Notes: generated by a model from the sequence alone, not told the origin. Positions 16,789-26,082 are shown, counted from the first letter of the stretch. The stretch is 64,000 nt of DNA from Azophilus sp965221755 (GCA_965221755.1 OZ244921.1:3720001-3784000), one strand, 5' to 3'. Numbers and translations: made by a program.

Positions 16789-17035
16789 GCCTAAAACGTT
16801 GAACCCTGGGATGCTTTGAGCGGACTCTCCGCCTCGCTGCCATTCGCAGCCTTCGGGTCCTTTCGTTTGGATGAAGGTTTGGCCGGTTTCCGGCGGCGTC
16901 TCGTCAAGGAACAGATAGTGCCAATTGTCGCTCGACGCCTTGACGACGTGCGCCTCGCGCAGCATCTCAAGGTGTGGAAGCCCGGTCTGGCGGGCGTTTG
17001 GCTCGTACCGGACAGGCCTGCCTAGCGCCTTGCGT
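16789..17035. other. Debris upstream of the amidohydrolase operon
   Basis: No intact gene. On the minus strand a frame from about 17020 to 16850 reads 'RQTGLPHLEMLREAHVVKAS' and continues with 'SDNWHYLFLDETPPETG', a plausible fragment of a larger protein that I cannot identify. It has no start codon or ribosome-binding site and is closed by the repeat hairpin at 17036. Confidence 0.35.
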
Positions 17036-17078
17036 CACGCGACCGTTAGGTCGCGCGGGCGCGGCCGCCGCGCCCGCG
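17036..17078 (+). repeat. Terminal hairpin of the modular repeat plus a GC palindrome
   Basis: CGCGACC (17038-17044), loop GTTA, GGTCGCG (17049-17055), followed directly by the GC-only palindrome CGGGCGCGG-CCG-CCGCGCCCG. Core and first hairpin are absent. A -10-like TATGCT (17117-17122) follows, upstream of the amidohydrolase start. Confidence 0.75.
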
Positions 17079-17155
17079 GCAGGCGCAGCACGGTGGCCCA
17101 ATCAACCCGGCCCCGCTATGCTCAGGCCCCGGACAACTGCTTGGAGGAAAACCGC

Positions 17156-18373
17156 GTGAGCCAAGACCCCTACCTGCTGATCACCGCCGACACCCACGCC
17201 GGTGGGAGCCACGCGCAGTACCGCGAGTACTTGGACCCCAACTACCGGGAGCGGTTCGACGAGTGGCGCGGCGGCTACCGCAATCCCTCCCAAGAACACT
17301 ACGGCAGGAGGAAGATGCGCAACTGGGACTACGAGATCCGCACCCGCGACCAGAACAGCCAAGGCGTGGTCGGCGAGGTCGTGTTCCCGAACACCGTGCC
17401 GCCCTTCCACACCAAGAGCGTGGTCACCGCCCAGCCGCCGACGCCGGACCGCTTTGAGCTGGCCCTGGCCGGCATCCGCGCCCACAACCGCTGGCTTAAG
17501 GACTTCTGCGCGGAGGATCCAGACCGCCGCGCCGGCATCGGCCTGATCCTGCCGAACGACTTGGACGAGGCCATCAAGGACATCGAGTTCATTGCCAAGG
17601 CGGGGCTGCGCGGCGGCGTGCTGCTGCCGCTCATCCCGCCCGACTGCACTTGGCTGAAGCCGCTCCACGACCCGGCCTGGGACCGGGTGCTGGCCGCCGT
17701 TCAGGACCACGATCTGGTCATCAACCAACACTCCGGACAGGGCTCGCCCGACTACGGCGCCGGCCCCGTGCCGGAGGCGCTCTGGATTTCCGAAGTCACC
17801 TTCTACTGCCAAGCGGGATGGCGCCACCTGCTGATGAGCGGCGCCTACGAGAAGTTCCCCAAGCTCAAGTACGTCCTCACCGAATCCGGCTGCGCTTGGG
17901 TGGGGCCGGCGCTTGCGCAGCTCGACCGCATCCACATGGGCTTCAAGGCGGGCGCCATCGGCGAGATGGACTACGCCGGCATGGAGTGGGTGCTGAAGGA
18001 CCGCCCCAGCGAGTACGCGGCGCGCAACTGCCACTATGGCGCGAGCTTTCCCAGCAGCGCCGACCTGGAGGGCATCGATGCGGTCGGCGAGGACCGGGTG
18101 CTCTGGGGCAACGACTATCCCCACTTCGAGGGCACCTTCCCCTACAACCTGGAGTCGCTGCGCCTGACGTTCGGCGATCTGCCGGACGCGCGCCGCCGCA
18201 AGATCCTCGGCCTGAACGCCGCGCGGCTCTACAACTTCGACGTGGGCAAGCTTGCGCCCCTGGCCCGGGAGTTCGGTCCGACGCCGGAGCAGGTGGAGAC
18301 GCCGCTGCCCAAGGCGCAAATCCCCGCCGACTCGATGTGCCACCTGTTCACCAACGCGCTTCACGGAGCCTAG
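17156..18373 (+). CDS. Amidohydrolase family protein (ACMSD/LigW-type, metal-dependent)
   Basis: This 405-residue TIM-barrel amidohydrolase starts 'SQDPYLLITADTHAGGSHAQY', with the first metal-binding Asp/His strand. Later come 'LVINQHSGQG' and 'GNDYPHFEGTFPYN', carrying the distal His and Asp positions of the amidohydrolase 2 family. Members are decarboxylases or hydrolases of aromatic or related acids; the substrate is not evident. The GTG start (17156) has GGAGG 8 bases upstream. The next gene is a second amidohydrolase 2 bp downstream, so the two may act in sequence or as a pair. Confidence 0.88.
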   Translation: MSQDPYLLITADTHAGGSHAQYREYLDPNYRERFDEWRGGYRNPSQEHYGRRKMRNWDYEIRTRDQNSQGVVGEVVFPNTVPPFHTKSVVTAQPPTPDRFELALAGIRAHNRWLKDFCAEDPDRRAGIGLILPNDLDEAIKDIEFIAKAGLRGGVLLPLIPPDCTWLKPLHDPAWDRVLAAVQDHDLVINQHSGQGSPDYGAGPVPEALWISEVTFYCQAGWRHLLMSGAYEKFPKLKYVLTESGCAWVGPALAQLDRIHMGFKAGAIGEMDYAGMEWVLKDRPSEYAARNCHYGASFPSSADLEGIDAVGEDRVLWGNDYPHFEGTFPYNLESLRLTFGDLPDARRRKILGLNAARLYNFDVGKLAPLAREFGPTPEQVETPLPKAQIPADSMCHLFTNALHGA

Positions 18374-18375
18374 CC

Positions 18376-19233
18376 GTGGCCATGCCGAACGGCATCGGCA
18401 TCATCGACACGATGATCGGGTTCCCGGCCGAGGACTTCAAGCAGTACGACTTCATCCGCCGGCAGTTGAAGGACGGCTCCAAGGATTTCGACTTTCCCGT
18501 GGAGTACATGTTCAGGAACGTCCCCAAAGCGCTGTACGGCGCCCCTGACCCCATCGCCGTCACGCTGCGTGAGATGGACCGCTTCGGCGTCGAAGTCGGC
18601 GTCATCGGCGTCGGCAGCGAAGTGGGCCGCCAAGCCCTGAAGGCCCACCCGGACCGCTTCGTCGGGCAAGGGTTCGTGGATCCAAACCGCGGCATGGACG
18701 GCATTCGCGACATGGTGCGCGAGCACGAGGAGTTCGGCGTCGTCTCCTTCAGCGCCTTCAACGCGGGGTACGAGCCGCAGGTCGGCATCGGCGACGCGCT
18801 GATGTACCCCATCTACGCCAAGTGCGTCGAGCTCGCAGCGCCCATCTTCGTCTGCGCCGGCGTGCCGGGGCCGCGCTTTCCGATGTGGCCGCAGGAGGTG
18901 CGCCTGATCGACCAAGTGATGTACGACTTCCCGGAGCTGGTGTTCGTCACCCGCCACGGCTGCGAGCCTTGGGAGGCGCTCGCGGTCAAGCTCATGCTCA
19001 AGTGGCCGAACCTGCACTACTCCACCAGCGCGTTCGCTCCGAAACACTACCCCCAAGCCATCATCGACTACGCCAACACCCGCGGCGCGCACAAGATCAT
19101 CTACGGCGGCTACTTCCCGATGGGCCTCTCCCTGGAGCGCATCATGGCCGACATGCGGAATGTGCCGCTTAAGGACGACGTGTGGCCGAAATTCCTGCGC
19201 GAGAACGCCAGAAGGGTTCTGAAGCTCCGCTAG
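18376..19233 (+). CDS. Second amidohydrolase family protein
   Basis: This 285-residue member of the amidohydrolase 2 superfamily runs from 'GIGIIDTMIGFPAEDF' through 'RFVGQGFVDPNRG' and 'VTRHGCEPWEALAVKL' to 'KIIYGGYFPMGLSLERIMADM'. It is shorter than its neighbour and has weaker metal-ligand motifs: the first strand is DTMIG rather than DxH. It could therefore be catalytically altered. GTG 18376 is 2 bp after the upstream stop; an ATG at 18382 is an alternative. The arrangement suggests one operon with the first amidohydrolase. Confidence 0.85.
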   Translation: MAMPNGIGIIDTMIGFPAEDFKQYDFIRRQLKDGSKDFDFPVEYMFRNVPKALYGAPDPIAVTLREMDRFGVEVGVIGVGSEVGRQALKAHPDRFVGQGFVDPNRGMDGIRDMVREHEEFGVVSFSAFNAGYEPQVGIGDALMYPIYAKCVELAAPIFVCAGVPGPRFPMWPQEVRLIDQVMYDFPELVFVTRHGCEPWEALAVKLMLKWPNLHYSTSAFAPKHYPQAIIDYANTRGAHKIIYGGYFPMGLSLERIMADMRNVPLKDDVWPKFLRENARRVLKLR

Positions 19234-19292
19234 CGGACAAGTTTTCCCGGATCAATCAACGCAAAACGCCAGCCACGACAAGGAGCGCGCCC

Positions 19293-19901
19293 ATGCTGAC
19301 CCTGCACTTCGCCCCCAACTCCCGCGCCGGACGCATCGTCTGGCTGCTTGAGGAGCTGGGCCTCGAATACCAACTCAACCGCATGGACTTCCATCCCAGG
19401 GACCTCAAGTCCAAAGAGCACCGCGCCCGGCATCCCTTGGGGCGCGTGCCGGTGCTTGACGACGGCGACGCGCGCATCTACGAATCCGGCGCCATCGTCG
19501 AGCACATCGTCGCCCGGCACACGGACGGCGCCCTGAAGCCATCCGTTGATTCGCCGCTGTTCCCCGCCTACCTGCAGTGGTTCCACTACTGCGAGGGCAT
19601 GGTGATGCCGCCGGTCAACACCATCGTGGTGCAGACCATCCTGCTGCCCCCGGAGCGCCGCAACCCGGAGGCCCTAGGGCAGGCCCAGCGTCTGCTGACC
19701 AAGGCGCTGGCGCCGGTGGATGCGCAGCTTGAGGGCAAGGACTACCTGATCGGCGACTTCTCAGCCGCCGACGTCATGCTCGGCCACGCCTGCTTCATGA
19801 GCCGCCGCCTAGGTTGCGTCACCGACGAGATGGCCCATTTGCAGGCCTACGTCGATCGCATTGGGAAACGGCCGGCCTTTCGGAAAGCGATGAGTTCGTA
19901 G
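19293..19901 (+). CDS. Glutathione S-transferase family protein
   Basis: This 202-residue GST has an N-terminal thioredoxin-fold domain 'MLTLHFAPNSRAGRIVWLLEEL', with 'HPLGRVPVLDDGDARIYESGAIVEHI' carrying the cis-Pro and the E-S glutathione-binding pair. A helical C-terminal domain 'LIGDFSAADVMLGH' contains the N-capping box. The N-terminal Ser/Asn-Ser at the active-site position is typical of beta/theta-like bacterial GSTs. AAGGAG lies upstream of the ATG at 19293. It follows the amidohydrolases by 59 bp and may belong to the same pathway (ring cleavage or isomerisation); this is inference. Confidence 0.92.
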   Translation: MLTLHFAPNSRAGRIVWLLEELGLEYQLNRMDFHPRDLKSKEHRARHPLGRVPVLDDGDARIYESGAIVEHIVARHTDGALKPSVDSPLFPAYLQWFHYCEGMVMPPVNTIVVQTILLPPERRNPEALGQAQRLLTKALAPVDAQLEGKDYLIGDFSAADVMLGHACFMSRRLGCVTDEMAHLQAYVDRIGKRPAFRKAMSS

Positions 19902-19902
19902 G

Positions 19903-20325
19903 TCAGGGACTCAGACGATAGGTCACCCGCGCCGCCGCCACCTCCTCGCCGTCGGCATTGCGCACGCAGACGTCGCCGACGCAGACGGCGCCGCCGCGGC
20001 GGCGCACCTTGGCTTCGGCAACCAGATCCGTGTCCGCGGCCAGCTTGAGGAAGTGGACCGTGAAGTCCACCGTTGCGCCCCAAGCGCCTTCGGTGAGCGC
20101 GGGATGGGACCAGAAGGCCGCAGTCGCGGCGATGTCGATCAGGGCGCTGATGGCGCCGCCGTGTATGCGGGCCACGCCCAGCGCTTCCCGGTAGGGCAGC
20201 CGAACCGTCGCCTGATCCCGCGCGCTGCGGATCAACTCCGCGCCCAGCAGGGCCGAGAAGCCGTCGTTGACGACGGCCTGCGCACGGTCGAAGGCCAAGG
20301 TCAACGGTCCAGGGCCGCGTTCCAA
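19903..20325 (-). CDS. PaaI-type hotdog-fold thioesterase
   Basis: This 140-residue thioesterase has the hotdog signature. 'ALGVARIHGGAISALIDIAATAAFW' is the HGG block with the catalytic Asp on the long helix, and 'GATVDFTVHFLKLA' is the central strand. It should hydrolyse short or aromatic acyl-CoA. Its start overlaps the end of the cyclophilin gene by about 23 bp on the same strand, indicating cotranscription. It converges on the GST gene with one base between stop codons. Confidence 0.9.
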   Translation of the reverse strand: MERGPGPLTLAFDRAQAVVNDGFSALLGAELIRSARDQATVRLPYREALGVARIHGGAISALIDIAATAAFWSHPALTEGAWGATVDFTVHFLKLAADTDLVAEAKVRRRGGAVCVGDVCVRNADGEEVAAARVTYRLSP

Positions 20326-20804
20326 GCCGCAACGCGTTCCTCAAAGGCGTCGAGCAGCGGATCGACTTCGCCGATAACCTCGATGCCGTTGATCGAATCG
20401 CCTTGCTTGATGCCGTCCACCACCGCTTGGTCCGCGCCCTCGAGCACCTCGCCGAAGATCGTGTGGGCGCCGTCCAGCCAAGCGGTCGGCACATGGGTGA
20501 TGAAGAACTGCGAACCGTTGGTGCCCGGCCCGGCGTTGGCCATCGACAGCCGCCCAGGGCGGTCGTGGCGCAACTCGTCGCTGAACTCGTCCTCGAATTG
20601 ATAGCCGGGGCCGCCCCGGCCCGACCCCCGGGGACAGCCGCCCTGGATCATGAACCGGTCAATCACGCGATGGAACTTGAGCCCGTCGTAAAAGCCGCGG
20701 CGGCTCAGGTTGACGAAGTTGGCGACCGTCACCGGCGCCTGTTCAGGAAACAGCCGCAACCGGATGGCGCCCTTGCTGGTGGTGATCGTGGCTTGAATGG
20801 ACAT
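20301..20804 (-). CDS. ppiB: Cyclophilin-type peptidyl-prolyl cis-trans isomerase
   Basis: This 167-residue cytoplasmic cyclophilin contains 'FYDGLKFHRVIDRFMIQGG' and 'LSMANAGPGTNGSQFFITH', i.e. the active-site Arg, Phe, Gln and Asn set, then 'LDGAHTIFGEV'. There is no signal peptide, so PpiB-like rather than PpiA-like. The ATG at 20804 has GGAGGAG upstream and begins 'MSIQATITTSKG', right for the family. A C-terminal extension of about 20 residues beyond the domain overlaps the thioesterase start. Confidence 0.95.
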   Translation of the reverse strand: MSIQATITTSKGAIRLRLFPEQAPVTVANFVNLSRRGFYDGLKFHRVIDRFMIQGGCPRGSGRGGPGYQFEDEFSDELRHDRPGRLSMANAGPGTNGSQFFITHVPTAWLDGAHTIFGEVLEGADQAVVDGIKQGDSINGIEVIGEVDPLLDAFEERVAAWNAALDR

Positions 20805-20834
20805 AAGCGCTCCTCCCGGCTGATCGGGTTGCGG

Positions 20835-20873
20835 GTGCAGGATGGGAAAGCGCCATCCTGCCTCTTCGGCAGG
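20835..20873 (+). repeat. Degenerate partial copy of the hairpin repeat
   Basis: A core-like GCGGGTGCAGGATGGGAAAG is followed by the small hairpin CCTGCC (20857-20862), loop TCTTC, GGCAGG (20868-20873). The same CCTGCCTCTTcGGC motif recurs at 20930 and 21041, flanking the intact copy. Confidence 0.5.
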
Positions 20874-20943
20874 GAAATTGCGAGGGCTGCGCCCCGCGAC
20901 GCGGCCGCCGTCGCCCAAGCGACTGCCAACCTGCCTCTTCGGC

Positions 20944-21038
20944 ATGTGCGGGTTCAGAAACTTATCGGAATCTGACCTAGGCGGCGAGTGCGGAGTTTCG
21001 CTGCGCGAAACTCCAACGCGCCCGCAAGGCGGGCGCGC
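20944..21038 (+). repeat. Modular hairpin repeat
   Basis: Core ATGTGCGGGTTCAGAAACTT onward; hairpin 1 GGAGTTTCGC (20992-21001) with GCGAAACTCC (21005-21014); hairpin 2 CGCGCCCGC (21017-21025) with GCGGGCGCG (21029-21037). It lies between divergent ppiB and the Rieske oxygenase gene. Confidence 0.9.
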
Positions 21039-21111
21039 GTCCTGCCTCTTTGGCCGGATATCTGCAATAATCATCGCTCGCGTTGCCCGCGCACGAGGAG
21101 AGGAGAACACC

Positions 21112-22311
21112 ATGAGCCGCGCCCAACTGATCGAAATGGCTGAGCACAACCTCAAGCACGCCCGAACGGGAACCGTTGAGCAGGCCGAAGCCATCCTCAA
21201 GGTGCCCGCCGACCACTACCATGACGAAGGCCGTTGGCGGCTTGAGATGGAACGGGTTTTCAAGCGGATGCCGCTGATGCTCGCCGCCAGCGCCGAAATT
21301 CCCGATCCAGGCGACTACAAGGCCATGGACGCGGTGGGCGTCCCGGTGCTCATCAGCCGCGGCGAGGACGGTCAAGCGCGCGCCTTCATCAACATGTGCC
21401 GCCATCGGGGCTCGCAGATCATGCTCGCCGGCACCGGCAACGCCAAGCGCTTCACCTGCCCCTACCACGCTTGGTCCTACGATCAGCGCGGCGCCCTCAT
21501 CGGGGTGTATTCGGAACGGGACTTCGGCGAGGTGGACCGTTCCTGCAACAGCCTGATCGAGCTTCCGGCGGCGGAGCGCGCGGGCCTGATCTGGGTGCTG
21601 ATCAACCCCAACGCCAGCCTCGACATCGACGCCTTTCTGTCCGGCTACGACCAACTCCTCGAGCACTTCGGTTTCGCCGACTGGCACTTCTTTGAGAGCC
21701 GCACCCTGCAAGGCCCGAACTGGAAGGTCGCCTACGACGGCTACCTCGACCTCTACCACCTGCCCATCCTGCACAAGGACACCTTCGGCGCCGACTACCC
21801 CAACCAAGCGCTCTACCACGCCTGGGGGCCGCACCAGCGGGTCAGTTCGCCGGACCCGTCGCTCGGCGAGTACGAGAATCTGTCCGATGCCAGCGACGCC
21901 CATCTGCTGGCCGGGGTCTGGACCATCTTTCCCCACGTCTCCATCGCCAGCTTCGACGGCGGCGGCCGGGGCGTGATGATTTCCCAGCTCTTCCCCGGCG
22001 AGACGCCGCTTGCGTCCTGCACCGTGCAGAACTACCTGATGGAAAGGCCGCCGGCGGACGAGGCGGCGGCCGAAGCCGCCCGCGAGCAGTTCAAGTTCCT
22101 CGAGTACGTCGTGCAGGAGGAGGACTACGCCACCGGCCTGCGCCAGCAAAAGGCGCTGTTGACCGGCGCCATGCCCTACGTCCAGTTCGGGCGCAACGAA
22201 GGCGGCGGGCAGCGTTTCCACGCTTGGATCGATCGACTCATCGAGACCGACGACCAAGCCCTGCCCGCCCTGTTTCAAAACGGCCGCGCGAACGGCGGGC
22301 GCGGCCCATGA
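21112..22311 (+). CDS. Rieske non-heme iron oxygenase, alpha subunit
   Basis: This 399-residue ring-hydroxylating oxygenase has a Rieske [2Fe-2S] site 'CRHRGS...CPYHAW' (CxH-x17-CxxH, near residues 99-121). The mononuclear iron site 'DGYLDLYHLPILHKD' lies near 207-220 and supplies the two His; the bridging Asp is also there. It should oxidise an aromatic, quaternary-amine or related substrate using an external reductase, not seen in the window. The ATG has GAGGAGAGGAG upstream. Its stop overlaps the DUF3604 start (ATGA), linking the two genes. Confidence 0.92.
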   Translation: MSRAQLIEMAEHNLKHARTGTVEQAEAILKVPADHYHDEGRWRLEMERVFKRMPLMLAASAEIPDPGDYKAMDAVGVPVLISRGEDGQARAFINMCRHRGSQIMLAGTGNAKRFTCPYHAWSYDQRGALIGVYSERDFGEVDRSCNSLIELPAAERAGLIWVLINPNASLDIDAFLSGYDQLLEHFGFADWHFFESRTLQGPNWKVAYDGYLDLYHLPILHKDTFGADYPNQALYHAWGPHQRVSSPDPSLGEYENLSDASDAHLLAGVWTIFPHVSIASFDGGGRGVMISQLFPGETPLASCTVQNYLMERPPADEAAAEAAREQFKFLEYVVQEEDYATGLRQQKALLTGAMPYVQFGRNEGGGQRFHAWIDRLIETDDQALPALFQNGRANGGRGP

Positions 22312-24284
22312 AGGCGCTGAAGGCCGCCCTTGTGGTCGCCGCCGCCAGCGTCGTGGCCGCCTGCGGCCAGCCGCAGGAACGGCCCGAAGCGGCGGCGGAA
22401 GCCGCCATGCCGGAGGCTGCCGAAGCCCGGGCGGCAGCGCCCGGAATCGAATCGAACCCCAACCGCAACCCCTACTTCGGCGACCTGCACGTACACACCG
22501 TTCACTCCTTTGATGCGTTCCTGTTCGGCACCCGAGCCACCCCGGACGACGCCTACGCCTTCGCCAAGGGCGGCGCGCTGACCCACCCCGCAGGCATGGA
22601 AATGAAGATGAAAAAGCCGCTGGACTTCCAAGCGGTGACCGACCACGCCACCTACCTGGGCATGCTGCCGGCCATGTTTGACGAATCCACCGAACTCAGC
22701 CGGCGGCCGATCGCCGCCGAACTGCGCGCCGCCCAGACGCCGGCGGAGCTCGGCGCCGCCTTCGCCGGCCTGCTGCCCCGCATCGGCGGCACCCTGGCGG
22801 AACCCGACGACCTCCTGGACCCGGACGTGGTGGCCAGCGCCTGGAGCAGGATCATTGAGTCCGCCGAGCGCAACAACGCGCCCGGCGAGTTCACCACCTT
22901 CATCGGCTACGAATACACCACTTCCGGCCCGGAATTCGAGAACCTGCACCGCAACGTCATTTTTCGCGGCAGCCAGGCGCCCGACATGCCGTTCAGCCGG
23001 CTGGACTCCCGCAATCCCGAGGATCTCTGGGACTGGCTCGACAGCCAACGGGGCCAAGGCTTCGAAGCCTTGGCCATTCCGCACAATTCCAACGGCTCCG
23101 ACGGTTGGATGTTCGAGCTGACCAACCAAGCGGGCGAACCCATCGATGCCGCCTACGCCGAGCAGCGCCTGCGCAATGAGCCGCTGGTGGAGATCACCCA
23201 AGTCAAGGGCACCTCGGACACCCACCCCCTGCTCTCGCCCAACGACGAGTGGGCCGACTTCGAGATCATGCCGGTGCGGGTGGCCAGCCCCTTGCCGAGC
23301 CAACCGCAGGGCGGCTACGTGCGGGAGGCTTGGCTGAACGGCTTGGCGATGGAGGAGGCCGAAGGCTTGAACCCGTATCGCTTCGGCGTGATCGGCTCCT
23401 CCGACACCCACAACGCAGCCGGCTCCTTCGAGGAGGACAACTATTGGAGCAAGACCGGCCTGTTGGACGCTACGCCCCAAATGCGCGGCTCCGTGCCCTT
23501 GGACCAAGGAGCGACGGCGGACAGCGTCTTCGACTTGGGCGGGGACGACGGCGCCGTCGGGCCAAGCGAAACCCCTTCAGGGGAGCAAGCCGCCGGGGAC
23601 GGTCCCACCTACGCCAACGCCTTCGCCCAATACTGGGGCGCTTCCGGCTTGGCCGCGGTCTGGGCGGAGAGCAACACCCGCGAAGCCATCTATGACGCCT
23701 TCCGGCGCAAGGAGGCCTTCGCCACCAGCGGACCGCACATTCCCGTGCGCTTCTTCGCCGGCTACGGCATCGACGCAGCCCTGCTGGAGGCCGAGGACGT
23801 CATCGCCGCCGCCTACGCTGCAGGAGTGCCCATGGGCGGCGACCTGATCGCCGATGGGGAGGCCGCTCCCGGATTCTTTGTCTGGGCCATGCGCGACAGC
23901 GACACGGCCCCATTGCAGCGCCTGCAAGTGATCAAGGGCTGGATGGCGGATGGCCAAGCCAACGAGCGGGTCTTTGACGTGGCCTGCTCCGACGGCGGCA
24001 TGGTTGACCCTGAAACCCACCGCTGCCCCGAAAACGGCGCGGCAGTGGACCTGACCACCTGTGCCATCAGCGATGACAAGGGCGCGGCGGAACTCTCCGC
24101 GCTCTGGCAGGATCCCACATTCATCCCCGGCCAGCGCGCCTTCTACTACGTCCGCGCGCTGGAGAACCCCAAGTGCCGCTGGTCCACTTGGGACGCCGTT
24201 CGCGCGGGCGTGGCGCCGCGTGCGGACATGCACGCCACCATCCAGGACCGGGCCTGGTCATCGCCGATCTGGTACGTGCCCTGA
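22308..24284 (+). CDS. DUF3604 lipoprotein (PHP-like predicted metal hydrolase)
   Basis: This 658-residue DUF3604 protein starts with a lipoprotein signal 'ALVVAAASVVAAC' (Cys19). The domain begins 'PYFGDLHVHTVHSFDA', the HxH of PHP-type phosphoesterases, then 'DFQAVTDHATYLG', 'GYEYTT' and 'FGVIGSSDTHNAAG' as further metal-ligand blocks. The family is widespread in marine and soil bacteria and uncharacterised; metal-dependent hydrolysis in the periplasm is inferred. It is coupled by a 4-bp overlap to the Rieske oxygenase, so a shared catabolic function is likely. Confidence 0.9.
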   Translation: MKALKAALVVAAASVVAACGQPQERPEAAAEAAMPEAAEARAAAPGIESNPNRNPYFGDLHVHTVHSFDAFLFGTRATPDDAYAFAKGGALTHPAGMEMKMKKPLDFQAVTDHATYLGMLPAMFDESTELSRRPIAAELRAAQTPAELGAAFAGLLPRIGGTLAEPDDLLDPDVVASAWSRIIESAERNNAPGEFTTFIGYEYTTSGPEFENLHRNVIFRGSQAPDMPFSRLDSRNPEDLWDWLDSQRGQGFEALAIPHNSNGSDGWMFELTNQAGEPIDAAYAEQRLRNEPLVEITQVKGTSDTHPLLSPNDEWADFEIMPVRVASPLPSQPQGGYVREAWLNGLAMEEAEGLNPYRFGVIGSSDTHNAAGSFEEDNYWSKTGLLDATPQMRGSVPLDQGATADSVFDLGGDDGAVGPSETPSGEQAAGDGPTYANAFAQYWGASGLAAVWAESNTREAIYDAFRRKEAFATSGPHIPVRFFAGYGIDAALLEAEDVIAAAYAAGVPMGGDLIADGEAAPGFFVWAMRDSDTAPLQRLQVIKGWMADGQANERVFDVACSDGGMVDPETHRCPENGAAVDLTTCAISDDKGAAELSALWQDPTFIPGQRAFYYVRALENPKCRWSTWDAVRAGVAPRADMHATIQDRAWSSPIWYVP

Positions 24285-24374
24285 TTGCGGCGCGCCTCCC
24301 GCTCAGCTGGGCGGCGTCCCGCACAGGCCATCCCTGCGTGATTCGATGAGAGGCCGGGATGCGCCGATGCACGG

Positions 24375-26066
24375 CTAGAACGAAATCCGCCAGATGGCCG
24401 TTGCCTGCCTCGCCATCCATTGCTGGTGGGCGCGAATCTTCTCGACGGTCCAAGCCTCGAACTGCTCCGCCACTCGGCGGGTGACGGCAAATTCGCTGCG
24501 CTGGTAAACCTCGCGCTTGCCGCTGTAGGCGGCGTTGCCCAACTCCCGGTTAAGGGCGGTCTCCAACAACGTCAGGTTGCCTAGGCGATGGGTGGACTCA
24601 TCGCGGTGCCGCCCGTCAAACTGCTCCCAGCCCTCATCAGGGCGTTCGGGCAACACATGCTCAACGCTGTAGGCATCGCTTTCAAAATCGAAGTCCCGCC
24701 CGGACAGCCCTCGCTCCAGCCGGAGCAAAATGAAGCGGACCACCTTGCGGCTGCGGCGGACGTTTAGCGTTTTTTCGGCAAACGCGGTCCGGAACGGGCC
24801 GTTTTCCGGGTAAACCGGCCGCAGCGCCTCGATCGCAGCGGACGGCTCGTTGATTTCCCCGTTCGAGATGCGGCGGGCGATTCGGTTGTACACCGCTTCC
24901 TGCTCGTTGCTTTGGCGCCGGCAGATCAGGTTGTAGCGGAAGGAAACCACCGCGATGGCCTTCAGAAACCGTCCAAAGCCCGGTCGATCGCTGTCCGCAA
25001 ACCGATCAAACGCCGCCAGCAGGACCGCCAACGGCTGGCGCACCCCGAACAACCCAAGCTGCCAAAGGCAGTCGCGTTCCGCCGCCGTCCAGCCGCCTTG
25101 GTCGGGATTGCGCAACTGGGCGTACACTCGGGCTTGCCGGTCGAGATCCCGGACCAAGTCGAACGCCGCCGCCCGGCCGTTGACGGTCGCTCGTATGGTC
25201 TTGAACAGCTCGGCCTTGCGCGCCAACGGATTTCGACTGTTCCAAAAGGTGCGCAGGAACTCCGGGAAGCTCTCGCTGCCCAGCAGCCCGATAATGCCCT
25301 CCCAACGGTCCTCCAAAGCCGTGATTTCAGACTCGTGGGCGCCATCCCAAGCAACCACGGAGAACAGGAAGTTCTTCAGCAGATCGGTGGACGACAAGCG
25401 CACGCCACGCGCATTGAGTGTCTCGAAGACGGTGAAGGCGTTCAACTCATCAGCAACCGTGATGACCGTGAACAGCAGCTTGTCCACCGCTTCATCCACG
25501 AATCGAGCGACTGCGGTTCCATCGCCGCCAACGCGGAATTGCAAGCGTTCCCCAAACCAAAGGAACGCCCTGCGCAGCAAGCGCTCAGATGCGTTCAAGC
25601 CTTGCGCGGGCAAGGGTTCGAGCGGCACAAGGCAGCTTTGGTAGTAGCGGTCGTTATGGCGATTGAGCGTTAGCTTGGAGCGTGGCACCAAGGTGACTGG
25701 ATCGAGATAGCCGATGTAGCTGGCGCGCAACTGCTCGGCGCGCCGGTTTTCGGGGTCTTGCTGGTTTTCTGAATCGGCCAAGCCCCTCAAGTGCGATAGG
25801 GCTGCCAGCACCAAAAGGCTTAGGGTTGTCATGCGCTGTTGGCCGTCAATGATCTCGAAGTCCTTGTTGTCCGCCGATTGAAGGACCAAGTAACCCATGT
25901 AGTGGACTGGCTCCGAGCCTTCGTCAGACAACGCCACGAGGTCCTGCCACAGGTCATCCCATTCGTCCGGCCCCCAAGAGTAGTCGCGCTGGAACGCAGG
26001 CACCCGATAGCTCAGGCCGTTGCCCATGAGTTGCCGAAAAGTGCTGTTGGCAGTGTTGAAGTTCAT
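24375..26066 (-). CDS. GmrSD-like restriction protein (DUF262 + DUF1524)
   Basis: This 563-residue single-chain protein has an N-terminal DUF262 ParB-like domain with 'YRVPAFQRDYSWG' and 'IIDGQQRMTTLSLL'. The C-terminal DUF1524 HNH-type domain contains 'YSVEHVLPERP' and 'HRLGNLTLLETALN'. The combination is that of GmrSD type IV enzymes, where DUF262 uses NTP and DUF1524 cuts modified DNA, so phage defence is the best guess. Key motif residues are intact. It starts 16 bp after the acyl-CoA synthetase stop on the same strand, an unusual partner for a defence gene. Confidence 0.88.
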   Translation of the reverse strand: MNFNTANSTFRQLMGNGLSYRVPAFQRDYSWGPDEWDDLWQDLVALSDEGSEPVHYMGYLVLQSADNKDFEIIDGQQRMTTLSLLVLAALSHLRGLADSENQQDPENRRAEQLRASYIGYLDPVTLVPRSKLTLNRHNDRYYQSCLVPLEPLPAQGLNASERLLRRAFLWFGERLQFRVGGDGTAVARFVDEAVDKLLFTVITVADELNAFTVFETLNARGVRLSSTDLLKNFLFSVVAWDGAHESEITALEDRWEGIIGLLGSESFPEFLRTFWNSRNPLARKAELFKTIRATVNGRAAAFDLVRDLDRQARVYAQLRNPDQGGWTAAERDCLWQLGLFGVRQPLAVLLAAFDRFADSDRPGFGRFLKAIAVVSFRYNLICRRQSNEQEAVYNRIARRISNGEINEPSAAIEALRPVYPENGPFRTAFAEKTLNVRRSRKVVRFILLRLERGLSGRDFDFESDAYSVEHVLPERPDEGWEQFDGRHRDESTHRLGNLTLLETALNRELGNAAYSGKREVYQRSEFAVTRRVAEQFEAWTVEKIRAHQQWMARQATAIWRISF

Positions 26067-26082
26067 GTTGGCAATCCGGGGC

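Noticed and set aside
16120..16965. A 281-codon minus-strand frame spanning tRNA-Ser
   Set aside because: It reads straight through a perfectly folded tRNA gene and lacks motifs; only its 5' part (16850-16965) looks possibly coding and is described as debris.
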